A DNA stretch of 64,000 bases from Burkholderia sp. BCC1644 (lineage in GTDB: Bacteria > Pseudomonadota > Gammaproteobacteria > Burkholderiales > Burkholderiaceae): NCBI RefSeq assembly GCF_902833225.1, contig NZ_CADFEI010000001.1:496001-560000 (forward strand), in the 5' to 3' direction. Under the pieces are notes generated by a model. It ran no database searches and was not told the origin of the DNA. It saw only the letters and a list, made by a program, of their open reading frames with translations. Within the stretch, counting starts at the first letter, position 1. The number at the start of each line of letters is the position of its first letter. This document shows positions 1 to 8,638 of this stretch, piece after piece. Made by a program: the position numbers and the translations under genes.

Positions 1-446
1 ACCACTTCGCCGGCTTCGTTGCGCTTCGCGTGGCCTTCGATCGTGCGGATCGAACGGCCGTGGAAGAAGTGCGCGCCGGTGATGCAGGTGCGCATTTCCT
101 CGCTGGTGCCGTCCGGCTGGTCGACGATCACGACGCAGGCGTGGCAGATGCCCTGCCCGCAGCCGAGCCGCGAACCGGTGAGGCCTGCATACTCGTGCAG
201 GAACTCGATCATCATCAGCCCTTCGGGCACCTGCATCGGGCCGACGGACTTGCCGTTGATCTTCACCGACAGCGGCTTCTGCTGGAACCGGACGAGCGGA
301 CGCTCGACAGCAGCGGGCGCCGATGCCGGCGCAGCCGGCGCGGCGGGAACGGATGCCGGTGCGGCCGAAGCTGCCGCCGGTGCGGAAGCGCCGGTCGCAG
401 CCGCGCTGGCGCTCGCGGCCGAAGCCGCGGTTTGGGCGGTCGTCAT
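1..446 (-). CDS. (2Fe-2S)-binding subunit of a molybdenum hydroxylase, C-terminus cut by window edge
   Basis: This is the iron-sulfur electron-transfer subunit of a xanthine dehydrogenase-type enzyme, the partner of the large molybdopterin subunit just upstream. About 148 residues are visible. The first ~48 are almost only Ala, Pro, Ser and Thr, a low-complexity extension. The plant-type ferredoxin domain follows (LVRFQQKPLSVKING onward) with the cluster motif GSRLGCGQGICHAC (Cys96, Cys101, Cys104) and Cys121 in MRTCITGAH. The ATG overlaps the TGA of the large-subunit gene (ATGA at 443-446), so the two are translationally coupled. The second [2Fe-2S] helical domain would lie outside the window. 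The family resembles isoquinoline 1-oxidoreductase alpha / CoxS-like subunits. The substrate is unknown. Confidence 0.88.
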   Translation of the reverse strand, partial: MTTAQTAASAASASAAATGASAPAAASAAPASVPAAPAAPASAPAAVERPLVRFQQKPLSVKINGKSVGPMQVPEGLMMIEFLHEYAGLTGSRLGCGQGICHACVVIVDQPDGTSEEMRTCITGAHFFHGRSIRTIEGHAKRNEAGEV

Positions 447-3322
447 GCGAGCACCTCCTGAATCTTTTGCGGGGTCACCGGCAGGTCGGTGAAACGATGG
501 CCGATCGCGTGCGCGATGCCGTTCACGATCGCGCCGACGACGGGAATCATCACCACTTCGGCGACGCCCTTCGGCGGATCGGTCTCGGACAGCGGCGGCA
601 GCACGTCGCCCGTCTGCGTCCACACGGCGACATCCGACGCGCGCGGCAGCTGGTAACGGTTGAAGTTCCACGTGCCGTTGCCGGGGCCGTCTTCATAGAG
701 CGGCAGGTACTCGTGCAGCGCATGCCCGATGCCCATCGCGAGGCCGCCCTGCAACTGGCCCGACACGAGCTGCGGCGAAATCTGGTTGCCGCATTCCATG
801 ATCGAGTGGTGCGTGAGCAGCTCGACCTTGCCGGTCGCTTCATGCACGGCCAGCTCGACGAGCGTGCCGACGGCCGTGTAGTACGTCACGGCCGCGTTGT
901 TGCGGCTCGTCGGCGGAATGAACACGCGCTTGCGGTCCAGTACGCGGTAGCCGTTCGCGGTCGGCGCCAGCGTGCCGCGCATCGCGGTCGAGCCGGCCGG
1001 TGCAGCGGTGCCCGGCACCGGGCCGTTGTCGGCGCCCGTCTTCGGCGTGCCGACGCGCAGCGACAGCCCGTCGACCGGCAAGCGATCAACCGCGCCGCCC
1101 ACTTCGAACTCGGCGTCGGTCCACTGCCAGCGGTTGAACACGTGCACGACGGCGCCGGTCGGCAGGCCGAGCGCATGCGCCTGTTTCGCGAGCTGTTCGA
1201 ACGTCAGCGGCTCGAGGCCGTCGGCGGTCAGCTTGCCGTCGACCCAGCGCGCATCCTCGATACGGATCGTGTACGGCGCCGCCTGGCCGCCGCCGAGACC
1301 GCGCGTCCAGATCGACATCGCGGCCGGCCACAAGCCATAGCGGAACACCGCACGTGCGGCTTCGCGCGTGCTGTGCGTGAAGTAGTACGCGGAGTTCGTC
1401 GCGCTCGACGGCGACGCATAACCGGGCGACCAGCGCGGGTTCGCGCTCAGTCGATCCTGGTCGGCCTGCGACATCAGGTACGGATCGCCGCTCGTCTCGA
1501 CCGGCAGGTCCGGCCATTCGGTCACGGCGACACGCACGTCCGTCGCCGGACGGCCGAGCCACTTCGCGACCGCGACGGCCTGCGACGTCGACATCCCGGT
1601 GCCGATCTCGGCCGCCGTGTGCTGCAGCGACACCTTGCCGTTCTCGTCGAACTCGACCTTCGCGAACGACGCTTCCGCGCCCGTGCCGAAATCCTTCTGC
1701 ACGCACGCGAAGCCGACGCCGTAGCGCTTGCCCGGGTTCGCGGTCTCGAATTCGGCCTTGCGCGCGGCACGGCGCGTCCACAGCGGATGCTGCTTCGCGC
1801 GCTCCAGCACCTCGTCGACGCGCAGCGCGCCGGCGGGAATCGCACCCTGCGTGTTCTTCATCCCCGAACGCAGCGCGTTGCGCAGACGGAAATCGATCGG
1901 GTCGATGTTCAGTTGAGCGGCGATCTCGTCGACGGCCATCTCGGTCGCGGCCATGCTCTGCAGCGTGCCGTAGCCGCGTGCGGAACCGGCATCGATCGCG
2001 CGCGACGCGATCGCGACCGCGGCCAGGTCGCTCTTCGGGAAGTAGTAGATCGATTGCGCGGCCGTCGCGCCGACCATCGCGACCGACGGCGAGAAGTTCG
2101 ACCGTCCGCCGCCGTTCGCCTCGAAGTCGCCCTTGAACGACTGCAGCAGGCCCGTGTTGCGGTCGACCGCGATCCGGTAGTGCATCTTGAACGCGTGACG
2201 CTTCAGCGACGTCTGGAACTGCTCGTAGCGGTCGTTCGCGAAACGCACCGGACGGCCTTCCGCGTACAGCGCGCAGACGAGGCCGTAGAACGGCACGTTG
2301 AAGTGATCCTTCGAACCGTAGCCGACCGTGTAGCACGGATGCACGAACAGCTTCTTCACCGGGAAGCGGCATTTCGCGACCATCGCGGCCGCGTTCTCGC
2401 ACACTTCGAGCGGCGACTGCGTCGGCACGACGAGGTGCAGCGATTGCGTCGCGGCGTCGTACCAGCAGTTCGCGTTGTCGGGTTCGAGCGCGGCCGTATC
2501 GACCGACTGCGTGTTGTATTCGCGATCGAACACGAGCCAGTCGGCCGACGGATGGTCGAGCTCGCCGGCGATCTGCCCGGCCAGGAACATGCCCTGCTCG
2601 TCGAGCTTGCCGTGCTCCTTGCCGTCCGGCCAGACCGGCAGGTGCTTGCGCATCATGCTCGGGAAGATCGGCGCGTCTTTCAGGCTCGAATAGACATCGT
2701 CGTCATAGGCCGTCTTGCCGCCCACGCGCACGTAGCGGAAGGTACCCCACGGGTCGCGCTCGAGCGGGCCCGTGACCGCGCCGTAGCGGATCACGTCGTC
2801 GCGGAACTTGAGCGCGTTCTTCGCGAAGCGGAAGCGCGCGAAGTCGTGATAGATCAGGATCGCGACCGCATGGCCGAGATACGCGGGCGTCTTGCCGGCC
2901 GGCAACAGCATGTCGTCGCCGTAGAACGTCGGGAACGCGACGCCGTCGCGCGCGAGATCGTCGGCCGTGACCACGCGGTCCGGCTTCAGGTCGTCGCCGA
3001 GCAGCGACAGGTCGAAGCCTTCGTACGTGCGATCGGCCTGCGTGACGCGCAGGATCAGCGCATGCGACTGCTGCTGCGGCCAGTGCGGCATGTCGGCGGC
3101 GCGCACGTCGCGGGCGAACACTTTCGAGCCCGTGACCTTTGCGATGCCGTCGATGCGGAATTGGGGGATGCCGGTGACGCTATCCCATTTGACGGGGGTG
3201 AGGAGTTTTTCTTCGAAGAGCGCCGCGAATGCGCGGCTGCCCAGGGGCGCGACATACACTGCGACGCCCGCCAGCACGCTGGCTTTCAGAAAACCCCGCC
3301 GTGACAGGCCGTGGTTTTTCAT
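443..3322 (-). CDS. Molybdopterin-dependent xanthine dehydrogenase family large subunit, Tat-exported
   Basis: The 959-residue large subunit of a molybdenum hydroxylase oxidises an aldehyde or N-heterocycle with water-derived oxygen. The N-terminus is a twin-arginine signal (SRRGFLKASVLAGVAVYV, Arg8-Arg9, then a hydrophobic stretch ending near SRAFA), so the complex probably matures in the cytoplasm and acts in the periplasm. Aldehyde oxidase/xanthine dehydrogenase features include the CoxL-like GSARGYG region and the C-terminal KGVAEVVMIP segment, which carries the expected catalytic Glu. This arrangement (one Tat-type large subunit plus a small 2Fe-2S subunit, without a separate FAD subunit here) matches the isoquinoline 1-oxidoreductase beta/IorB type. 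The gene is first in the operon. A palindrome near 3419-3436 lies about 100 bp upstream. The substrate cannot be told from sequence. Confidence 0.88.
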   Translation of the reverse strand: MKNHGLSRRGFLKASVLAGVAVYVAPLGSRAFAALFEEKLLTPVKWDSVTGIPQFRIDGIAKVTGSKVFARDVRAADMPHWPQQQSHALILRVTQADRTYEGFDLSLLGDDLKPDRVVTADDLARDGVAFPTFYGDDMLLPAGKTPAYLGHAVAILIYHDFARFRFAKNALKFRDDVIRYGAVTGPLERDPWGTFRYVRVGGKTAYDDDVYSSLKDAPIFPSMMRKHLPVWPDGKEHGKLDEQGMFLAGQIAGELDHPSADWLVFDREYNTQSVDTAALEPDNANCWYDAATQSLHLVVPTQSPLEVCENAAAMVAKCRFPVKKLFVHPCYTVGYGSKDHFNVPFYGLVCALYAEGRPVRFANDRYEQFQTSLKRHAFKMHYRIAVDRNTGLLQSFKGDFEANGGGRSNFSPSVAMVGATAAQSIYYFPKSDLAAVAIASRAIDAGSARGYGTLQSMAATEMAVDEIAAQLNIDPIDFRLRNALRSGMKNTQGAIPAGALRVDEVLERAKQHPLWTRRAARKAEFETANPGKRYGVGFACVQKDFGTGAEASFAKVEFDENGKVSLQHTAAEIGTGMSTSQAVAVAKWLGRPATDVRVAVTEWPDLPVETSGDPYLMSQADQDRLSANPRWSPGYASPSSATNSAYYFTHSTREAARAVFRYGLWPAAMSIWTRGLGGGQAAPYTIRIEDARWVDGKLTADGLEPLTFEQLAKQAHALGLPTGAVVHVFNRWQWTDAEFEVGGAVDRLPVDGLSLRVGTPKTGADNGPVPGTAAPAGSTAMRGTLAPTANGYRVLDRKRVFIPPTSRNNAAVTYYTAVGTLVELAVHEATGKVELLTHHSIMECGNQISPQLVSGQLQGGLAMGIGHALHEYLPLYEDGPGNGTWNFNRYQLPRASDVAVWTQTGDVLPPLSETDPPKGVAEVVMIPVVGAIVNGIAHAIGHRFTDLPVTPQKIQEVLA

Positions 3323-3822
3323 TGGGGGAACCTCCTGATGCGGCTCGGACGGCGATCGGGTGTCGCGACGTTCGGAGCGGCGCGCATTCTGGCATTGTTT
3401 TAGATATATCGCCTATAGTATTTCTCGCATGAAATACTTATTGAAATCCTTATAACGGGATTCAGCCGGGCTGCGGCGGGCGGTCGCGGGGAGCAAATTC
3501 GTCTGCGTTTACCCCGGTTCGCTCCGGCCCTGGCCATCTCGACGGCATGCGGCCAGCACGCGTGCCACGCATCGTGGCCGGTCTCCGATCGGCGCCGTGC
3601 GTCTTCCCGTTCGCAACGATGCTGCCCCCGCGCCAACGAATGCGCAAGACTTTCGCAGACGTGGTTTACGACTAGCGGCCGGCTCGGCGTGGGGTCCTCC
3701 CGCCCTGCCGCGCGGCCTGTTTTTCATGGTAATGTCGTGCGCATCCGGCTGGGCCGGTGCTTCCGCCACGTGCCGTGCGGGCGCCGCCAGCCATCGCGAC
3801 ATCGTGTCGAGGTAAAAAGACC
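3323..3822. other. Intergenic region between divergent genes, with one palindrome
   Basis: About 500 bp separate the start of the molybdenum hydroxylase operon from the GGDEF gene. The part at 3395-3460 is AT-rich and holds the palindrome described separately. The rest (3470-3800) is GC-rich with open frames of poor codon character. I see no convincing gene or RNA in it. Confidence 0.6.
3419..3436. promoter_or_regulatory. Palindromic operator-like site TATTTC-N6-GAAATA
   Basis: TATTTCTCGCATGAAATA is a perfect inverted repeat (7-bp arms if the flanking G and C are included) in an AT-rich pocket about 100 bp upstream of the molybdenum hydroxylase start. The same arms with a 6-bp centre occur twice upstream of the hydrolase/MarR operon (19528-19575). 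The regulator that binds it is inferred, not known. Confidence 0.5.
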
Positions 3823-5370
3823 ATGGCAGTCAGGACATCTCTCCTGAACTCCGTTCTCGCCACTCCCCCCTCCGGCAATCACCGCGTGACGGCCGCGCTG
3901 CGCCCGTCGATGCTCGTGACGCTGTTCGAGGACGTGCGCCCGATGGCGCTGTCCGGACTCGCGAGCAGCTTCGTCGCGGCCGTTGCGCTGATCCGGCTGC
4001 AGCAGCTCTGGTGTCTCGCGTGGCTCATCGTCGACTTCGGCCTGCTCGTCGCGAGGCTCGCGATCGCGCGCGCGTACGCCGTGCGTCGCAATGCCGGCGA
4101 CGACCGCGCCGAATACTGGGCGATGCGCTATGCGCCCGTTTCGCTCGTTGCGTGCTTCGTGCTCGGTCTCGGCGTGATGGGCTGCGTACAAGCCGTCGAC
4201 GTCGAACTCGGCACGCTGTCGGTGATGGTCGCCGGTGGCGTATTCGGCGGGATCGCGTCGCGCAATTCGGCGCTGCCGCGGCTCGCGATGACGCAGGTCA
4301 CGCTCGGCGTGCTGCCGATCGGTGTCGGCGCGCTGCTCGCTCACCGGTCGGGCGCGTGGCTGCTGCTGCCGCCGCTCGCGATCTACCTCGCGGCGATGCG
4401 CACGGTCGTCCAGCGCCACTATCGCGTGCTCGTCGCGCTGATCGCCGCGCGCCAGCGCAACGCCGAACTTGTCGCGCGCTTCGACGCCGCACTCACCTAC
4501 ATGCCGCACGGCCTGTGCATGATCGACGGCGACAGCCGCGTGATCGTCGCGAACCGGCGCACCGCGCAGCTGTTCGGCTCGCCGCGCGAGATCATGCTCG
4601 ATACGCCGCTGCCCGACGTCGTCGCCGCGCTCGGCGCGAACGCGGTGACCGGTCCCGGCGACGGTCTCGCCGCGCAGTGCGACGCATGGCTGCGTCGCGT
4701 CGAACCGGGGCCGTTCGACATCGCACTCGCCGACGGCCGCCAGCTCGAACTGACGCGCCATCGCGTGCCGGACGGCAATGCGGTGATCATCGTCGAGGAC
4801 GTCACCACGCGCCGCCAGACCGAGCAGCACATCCGGCACCTCGCGCGGCACGACGCGCTGACGGGTTTGCCGAACCGTCACGAACTGCATGCCGAGCTCA
4901 AGCGGATGCTCGCACGCCGGCCGCGCCTGCCGAGTCCCGCATTCGCCGTCATGTATCTCGACCTCGACGGCTTCAAGGCGATCAACGACCGCTTCGGTCA
5001 CCAGGCCGGCGACGAAGTGCTCACGCAGGTCGCCGAGCGGCTCGGCAAGACGCTGCCGCCCGGGGAACTCGCGGCGCGCATCGGCGGTGACGAGTTCATC
5101 GTCGCGATCGACGACACGACGATGCAGGCGTGCTCGATTCTCGCCGCACGGATCATCCGGCAGATCTCGGCGCCGTACGCGCTGTCGATCGGCGAGACCG
5201 TCTGCATCGGCATCAGCATCGGCATCGCGCTCGACGACGGGCACGGCTCGCCCGACGAACTCATCCGGCAGGCCGACAGCGCGCTGTACGACGCGAAGTC
5301 CGCCGGCAAGGGCATCTACTGCTTCTATTCGAGCGGCAGCCGCCGCGTGGCGCCGGTCACCGCGAGCTGA
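3823..5370 (+). CDS. Membrane-anchored PAS-GGDEF diguanylate cyclase
   Basis: A 515-residue protein expected to make cyclic di-GMP from GTP. The start at 3823 is preferred over an upstream in-frame ATG because GAGG lies ~10 bp before it and the upstream residues are not membrane-like. Residues ~1-200 contain several hydrophobic segments (SLVACFVLGLGVMGCV, AVFGG-type stretches), an integral membrane sensor. A PAS-like domain follows (~225-340: FDAALTYMPHGLCMIDGDSR). The GGDEF domain occupies ~350-505 with an intact ARIGGDEFIVAID active site near residue 420 and the GFKAINDRFGHQAGDEVL region. The RxxD product-inhibition site five residues before GGDEF is absent (PPGE in its place), so feedback inhibition is probably weak. 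There is no EAL domain. The gene is monocistronic. Confidence 0.9.
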   Translation: MAVRTSLLNSVLATPPSGNHRVTAALRPSMLVTLFEDVRPMALSGLASSFVAAVALIRLQQLWCLAWLIVDFGLLVARLAIARAYAVRRNAGDDRAEYWAMRYAPVSLVACFVLGLGVMGCVQAVDVELGTLSVMVAGGVFGGIASRNSALPRLAMTQVTLGVLPIGVGALLAHRSGAWLLLPPLAIYLAAMRTVVQRHYRVLVALIAARQRNAELVARFDAALTYMPHGLCMIDGDSRVIVANRRTAQLFGSPREIMLDTPLPDVVAALGANAVTGPGDGLAAQCDAWLRRVEPGPFDIALADGRQLELTRHRVPDGNAVIIVEDVTTRRQTEQHIRHLARHDALTGLPNRHELHAELKRMLARRPRLPSPAFAVMYLDLDGFKAINDRFGHQAGDEVLTQVAERLGKTLPPGELAARIGGDEFIVAIDDTTMQACSILAARIIRQISAPYALSIGETVCIGISIGIALDDGHGSPDELIRQADSALYDAKSAGKGIYCFYSSGSRRVAPVTAS

Positions 5371-5580
5371 TCCGGCGACGCCCGCACGGCACGCTGCCTC
5401 TCCGTCTTTTCCCTGCCTGCCGCATCCTCCCGACGATTCAATTCCGAAACGCTTTGCGGGTTCGCACGTGGCGTCGCGCATGCGCGTGTCACGTGACGTG
5501 TTCCGTAACATCGCGGTTTGCCGCGCATCACGTTGACCGCAGAAGCCGGCACGATCGACGCAGCGCAAGGCTTCTCACGG

Positions 5581-5597
5581 TTGGCACTCTTATTGCT
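5581..5597 (+). promoter_or_regulatory. Sigma54 (RpoN) promoter
   Basis: TTGGCAC-TCTTA-TTGCT matches the sigma54 consensus TGGCAC-N5-TTGCW. The invariant GG (5583-5584) and GC (5595-5596) are 10 bp apart. A start site near 5608 would leave a ~25-nt leader ending in the ribosome site AGGGAGA (5621-5627) of the small gene at 5634. A GTCACGTGAC palindrome at 5488-5497, ~85 bp upstream of the -24 element, is a possible enhancer-binding-protein site. Confidence 0.7.
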
Positions 5598-5633
5598 CTC
5601 TGTCAGGGAAACAGGTTGTCAGGGAGACCCAAC

Positions 5634-5909
5634 ATGAATACCGTCGAAGTCCTCAGCCGCAGCGAAACCATCGACGAACTGGATGTGATCGACGGCGCAT
5701 CGCTGATCCGCCGGCTCGTGTCCGAACGCCGCATGCCGGTTACGCGCGAGTCCGCCTGCGTCGACAATCCGCCGCTGACGCTGTACGGCGCGTTTCGCCA
5801 GGGCGTCGCCGATCACGGCACGCGACGCGCGAATCCGTATCGCGCCGGCAGCCGTTTCTGGGCACTGTGGGAAGAAGGACGTCTCGAAGCTGAAACATCG
5901 GGCCGCTAA
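5634..5909 (+). CDS. Small hypothetical protein (91 aa), sigma54-type promoter
   Basis: This short soluble protein starts MNTVEVLSRSETIDELDVIDG and ends WALWEEGRLEAETSGR. The start at 5634 is set by AGGGAGA seven bases upstream. Longer in-frame openings reach back into the GGDEF gene but have no ribosome site. No signal peptide, membrane segment or family motif is visible, and it has one cysteine (Cys42). The C-terminal half (LYGAFRQGVADHGTRRANPYRAGSRFW) is rich in Arg, Gly and aromatics. It is followed by a hairpin and seems monocistronic. I do not recognise the family. The sigma54 promoter suggests expression under nitrogen limitation or another enhancer-controlled state. Confidence 0.7.
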   Translation: MNTVEVLSRSETIDELDVIDGASLIRRLVSERRMPVTRESACVDNPPLTLYGAFRQGVADHGTRRANPYRAGSRFWALWEEGRLEAETSGR

Positions 5910-5918
5910 GCCGGTGGC

Positions 5919-5952
5919 GCGCGCGGGCCCTGTCGCGGCAAGGGCCCGGCGC
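5919..5952 (+). terminator. Hairpin after the small sigma54 gene
   Basis: CGGGCCCT (5924-5931) pairs with AGGGCCCG (5941-5948) around a 9-nt loop, with GCGC/GCGC extending the stem. There is no T-run, so it is a weak or Rho-assisted terminator candidate. Confidence 0.4.
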
Positions 5953-6392
5953 TGAATCCGGCATGCGAATGCAGCCGGCCCGCGCGCCGGCATGCGTTCA
6001 TCGCTGCAACATCCGCGTGGTTTCGCGTGTCGTCCTCGTCGATCAAGACGAAGCTGTCATCGTTGGCGAAGCATGGAGGTCACTTCGCCAGCCGCGGTCG
6101 GCCGGGCGATGCGAAACCCCCGACTGTCACCGTCATGATTCTCCGGGCGCGTGTTCCAACCCGGATGGGTTGGCACCACGTGACCTCGGACGCCGCTCGC
6201 CGCGTCGCTCGTCGTCGCCCATCGGCGCAATCTCTCGCCGCGCGTGCGAGCGTTCATGGACTGGATCGAACCGGTGTTGGCGCCGTATTTCGATTGAGGG
6301 CGTGCGGACGTCCGGCGTTGCGCGCGCCCGCGCGCCGCGCGGCGGCCGTTTCCCGATAAGATGGCAGATTCCGTTCATCGAACGACGCTGCC
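5953..6392. other. Intergenic region without recognised gene
   Basis: Between the small sigma54 gene and the deacetylase I see only short frames with poor codon character. One perfect small hairpin (CCAACCC 6156-6162, GGAT loop, GGGTTGG 6167-6173) could be an operator. Nothing else can be supported. Confidence 0.5.
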
Positions 6393-7427
6393 ATGACCGC
6401 CTCCTCTTCACACCGAAATCCCATTCACTGCGAAATCGATCTCGACGCGCAAGGCAAGCACGCGGGCTACCTGCGCCTGCCGCACTCCGTGCACCGCTCG
6501 GCATACGGCTGGCTGCCGATCCCGATCGCGTCGATCCGCAACGGCGACGGCCCGGTCGCGCTCGTGATGGCCGGCAACCACGGCGATGAATACGAAGGCC
6601 AGATCATCGTGTCGCAACTGATGCGCGAGATCGAGCCCGAGATGGTCACCGGACAGTTGATCCTGCTGCCGATGGCGAACTTCCCGGCGGCGGACGCGGG
6701 CCTGCGCGTGTCGCCGCTCGACGAAGGCAACCTGAACCGCAGTTTCCCCGGCGACCCGGCCGGCACGCCGACGCAGATGATCGCCCATTACATCGAGCAC
6801 GCGCTGCTGTCGCGCGCGCAGTATCTGGTCGACCTGCACTCGGGCGGCAGCTCGCTGCTGTACCAGGGCGGCAACATGCTCGCGATCGATCCGCTCGACG
6901 CCGACGAAGCCGCGAAGCTCAACGGGCTGCTGGTCGCGTTCGGGTTGCAGAATGCGCTGCTGCATGCGCCGAATCCGGTGCATTCGGCGTCGGCCGCGCG
7001 TCGGCAAGGCGCGATCTCGATCGTGACCGAACTCGGCGGCGCCGGCATGGCCGATCCGTCGCTGATCCGTCTCGGCCGCCACGGGCTGCTGCATTACCTC
7101 GGGTATATCGGCCTGCTGCACGGCGCGCTCGTGCCCGACGCGCCGCCGACCGTCACGCGCTTCATGCGCGTCGACGGCGATCGCCATTTCGTCTATGCGT
7201 ACGAGCGCGGGCTGTATGAACCGCTCGTCGAACTCGGCGACCAGGTGAAGGCCGGGCAACCGGCCGCGTGGGTGCATTTCCCCGATACGCCGTTGCGCGA
7301 ACCGGTGCTGCACCGGTTCAAGGGCGATGGCGAGGTGGTGTGCAAACGCGTGCCCGCGCAGGTGCAGCGTGGGGATTGCATGTTTCAGCTGGCGGAGTTG
7401 TCAACGCCGCCGCGTGTCATCGCGTGA
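6393..7427 (+). CDS. doeB: AstE/AspA-family zinc deacylase, DoeB-like (N-acetyl-diaminobutyrate deacetylase)
   Basis: A 344-residue zinc hydrolase of the succinylglutamate desuccinylase/aspartoacylase family. Zinc ligands are visible in AGNHGDEYEGQ (His and Glu of HxxE) and VDLHSGGSSLLYQGG (second His). Length and the PMANFPAADAGLRVSPLDEGNLNRSFPGD segment fit DoeB, which removes acetate from N2-acetyl-2,4-diaminobutyrate during ectoine breakdown. None of the other ectoine-degradation genes (doeA, doeC, doeD, eutB-like) is nearby, so the true substrate may be another N-acyl amino acid. The gene appears monocistronic. I am sure of the family and only moderately sure of the name. Confidence 0.75.
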   Translation: MTASSSHRNPIHCEIDLDAQGKHAGYLRLPHSVHRSAYGWLPIPIASIRNGDGPVALVMAGNHGDEYEGQIIVSQLMREIEPEMVTGQLILLPMANFPAADAGLRVSPLDEGNLNRSFPGDPAGTPTQMIAHYIEHALLSRAQYLVDLHSGGSSLLYQGGNMLAIDPLDADEAAKLNGLLVAFGLQNALLHAPNPVHSASAARRQGAISIVTELGGAGMADPSLIRLGRHGLLHYLGYIGLLHGALVPDAPPTVTRFMRVDGDRHFVYAYERGLYEPLVELGDQVKAGQPAAWVHFPDTPLREPVLHRFKGDGEVVCKRVPAQVQRGDCMFQLAELSTPPRVIA

Positions 7428-7576
7428 CGCGCGCCACTGATTCATTCAGGAAGTCGCGTGGCTGAAATGCCCTGCCCGCGGCAGGGCCGAACCGACTCGC
7501 GACACACGCGATCTTCCGTACGCTTTTCGGCGTGAATCCATCGTCGTATAGAATGACGCGCTTTGCCCGTACTCCC

Positions 7577-8500
7577 ATGTGGTTCAAAAATCTTCAGCTT
7601 CATCGTCTTCCCGCACCTTGGGCCGTCACTCCCGATCAGATGGAAAAATGGCTGGCGCCCCACGCGTTTCAGCCGGGCAACAGCTTCGAGATGCAGAGCC
7701 ACGGCTGGGCGTCACCGCGTGATGACGGCGCGCTCGTGTATTCGATCAACCGGCAGATGCTGCTGGTGTTTCGCGCCGAAAAGAAGCTGCTCCCGGCGTC
7801 CGTCGTCACCCAGGTGACCAAGGCCCGGGCGCTTGAAGTCGAGGAACAGCAAGGCTTCAAGGTAGGGCGAAAACAGATGCGCGAACTCAAGGAGCAGGTC
7901 ACCGACGAACTGCTGCCCCGCGCGTTCACCATTCGCCGCGATACCCGCGTGTGGATCGATACGGCGAACGGCTGGCTCGTCATCGATGCGGCTTCACAGA
8001 CGCTTGCCGACGACATTCTCGGCCTGCTCGTCAAATCGATCGATCAGTTGCCGCTCGCCGGCGTTCAGGTGGCGCATTCGCCGGTCGCCGCGATGACGGA
8101 CTGGCTGCTGTCCGGCGAGGCGCCGGGCGGATTCACCGTGGACCAGGACGCCGAGTTGCGCTCCAGCGGCGAAGGCGGCGCCACGGTGCGATACGTCGGC
8201 CACGCGCTGGAAGCGAACGACATGCGCCGGCACATCGAGGCCGGCAAACAATGCATGCGCCTCGCGATGACCTGGAACGACCGGATCTCCTTCGTGCTGA
8301 CGCCGTCGCTGACGATCAAGCGTGTCACGCCGCTCGACGTGATCAAGGAGGCGGCGGATCCCACCGCGCAGAACGACGATGAACGTTTCGACTCGGATGT
8401 CACGCTGATGACGGGTGAACTGGCGCGGATGTTGACCGATCTTGTCGAGATCCTGGGTGGCGATCAGCAGGACGCGATTCAAAAGGCCGCAGCGGCCTGA
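7577..8500 (+). CDS. rdgC: Recombination-associated protein RdgC
   Basis: RdgC is a ring-shaped double-stranded DNA-binding protein that antagonises RecA filaments and is nucleoid-associated. The start [15 protein letters not shown] is the family's characteristic N-terminus, so 7577 is chosen over an upstream in-frame ATG at 7532. The 307 residues match the usual ~300. Conserved pieces include [57 protein letters not shown] and the C-terminal [24 protein letters not shown]. The gene is convergent with the zinc-ribbon membrane protein gene and is not in an obvious operon. Confidence 0.96.
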   Translation: MWFKNLQLHRLPAPWAVTPDQMEKWLAPHAFQPGNSFEMQSHGWASPRDDGALVYSINRQMLLVFRAEKKLLPASVVTQVTKARALEVEEQQGFKVGRKQMRELKEQVTDELLPRAFTIRRDTRVWIDTANGWLVIDAASQTLADDILGLLVKSIDQLPLAGVQVAHSPVAAMTDWLLSGEAPGGFTVDQDAELRSSGEGGATVRYVGHALEANDMRRHIEAGKQCMRLAMTWNDRISFVLTPSLTIKRVTPLDVIKEAADPTAQNDDERFDSDVTLMTGELARMLTDLVEILGGDQQDAIQKAAAA

Positions 8501-8638
8501 ATCCCGGCGCTGTCAACGATCGTCGCCCTCGTGGCGGGTCGCGGCCAGGCGCTCGCGGCCCGCAATGGGCATCGACAACGTACCGAAGCGGCCGCGAGCC
8601 GGTGCCGGCGCGATTGCGGGTTGCTCACACGCCCGCCG

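Noticed and set aside
323..3304. Very long plus-strand open frame (993 codons) opposite the molybdenum hydroxylase
   Set aside because: It is antisense to a gene with clear motifs and a Tat signal, and its translation is Arg/Val/His-rich without any domain. High GC leaves long shadow frames on the other strand.
6156..6173. CCAACCC/GGGTTGG mini-hairpin as an operator for the deacetylase gene
   Set aside because: Only 7-bp arms in GC-rich DNA, over 200 bp from the start codon, with no partner sites. Too weak to call.
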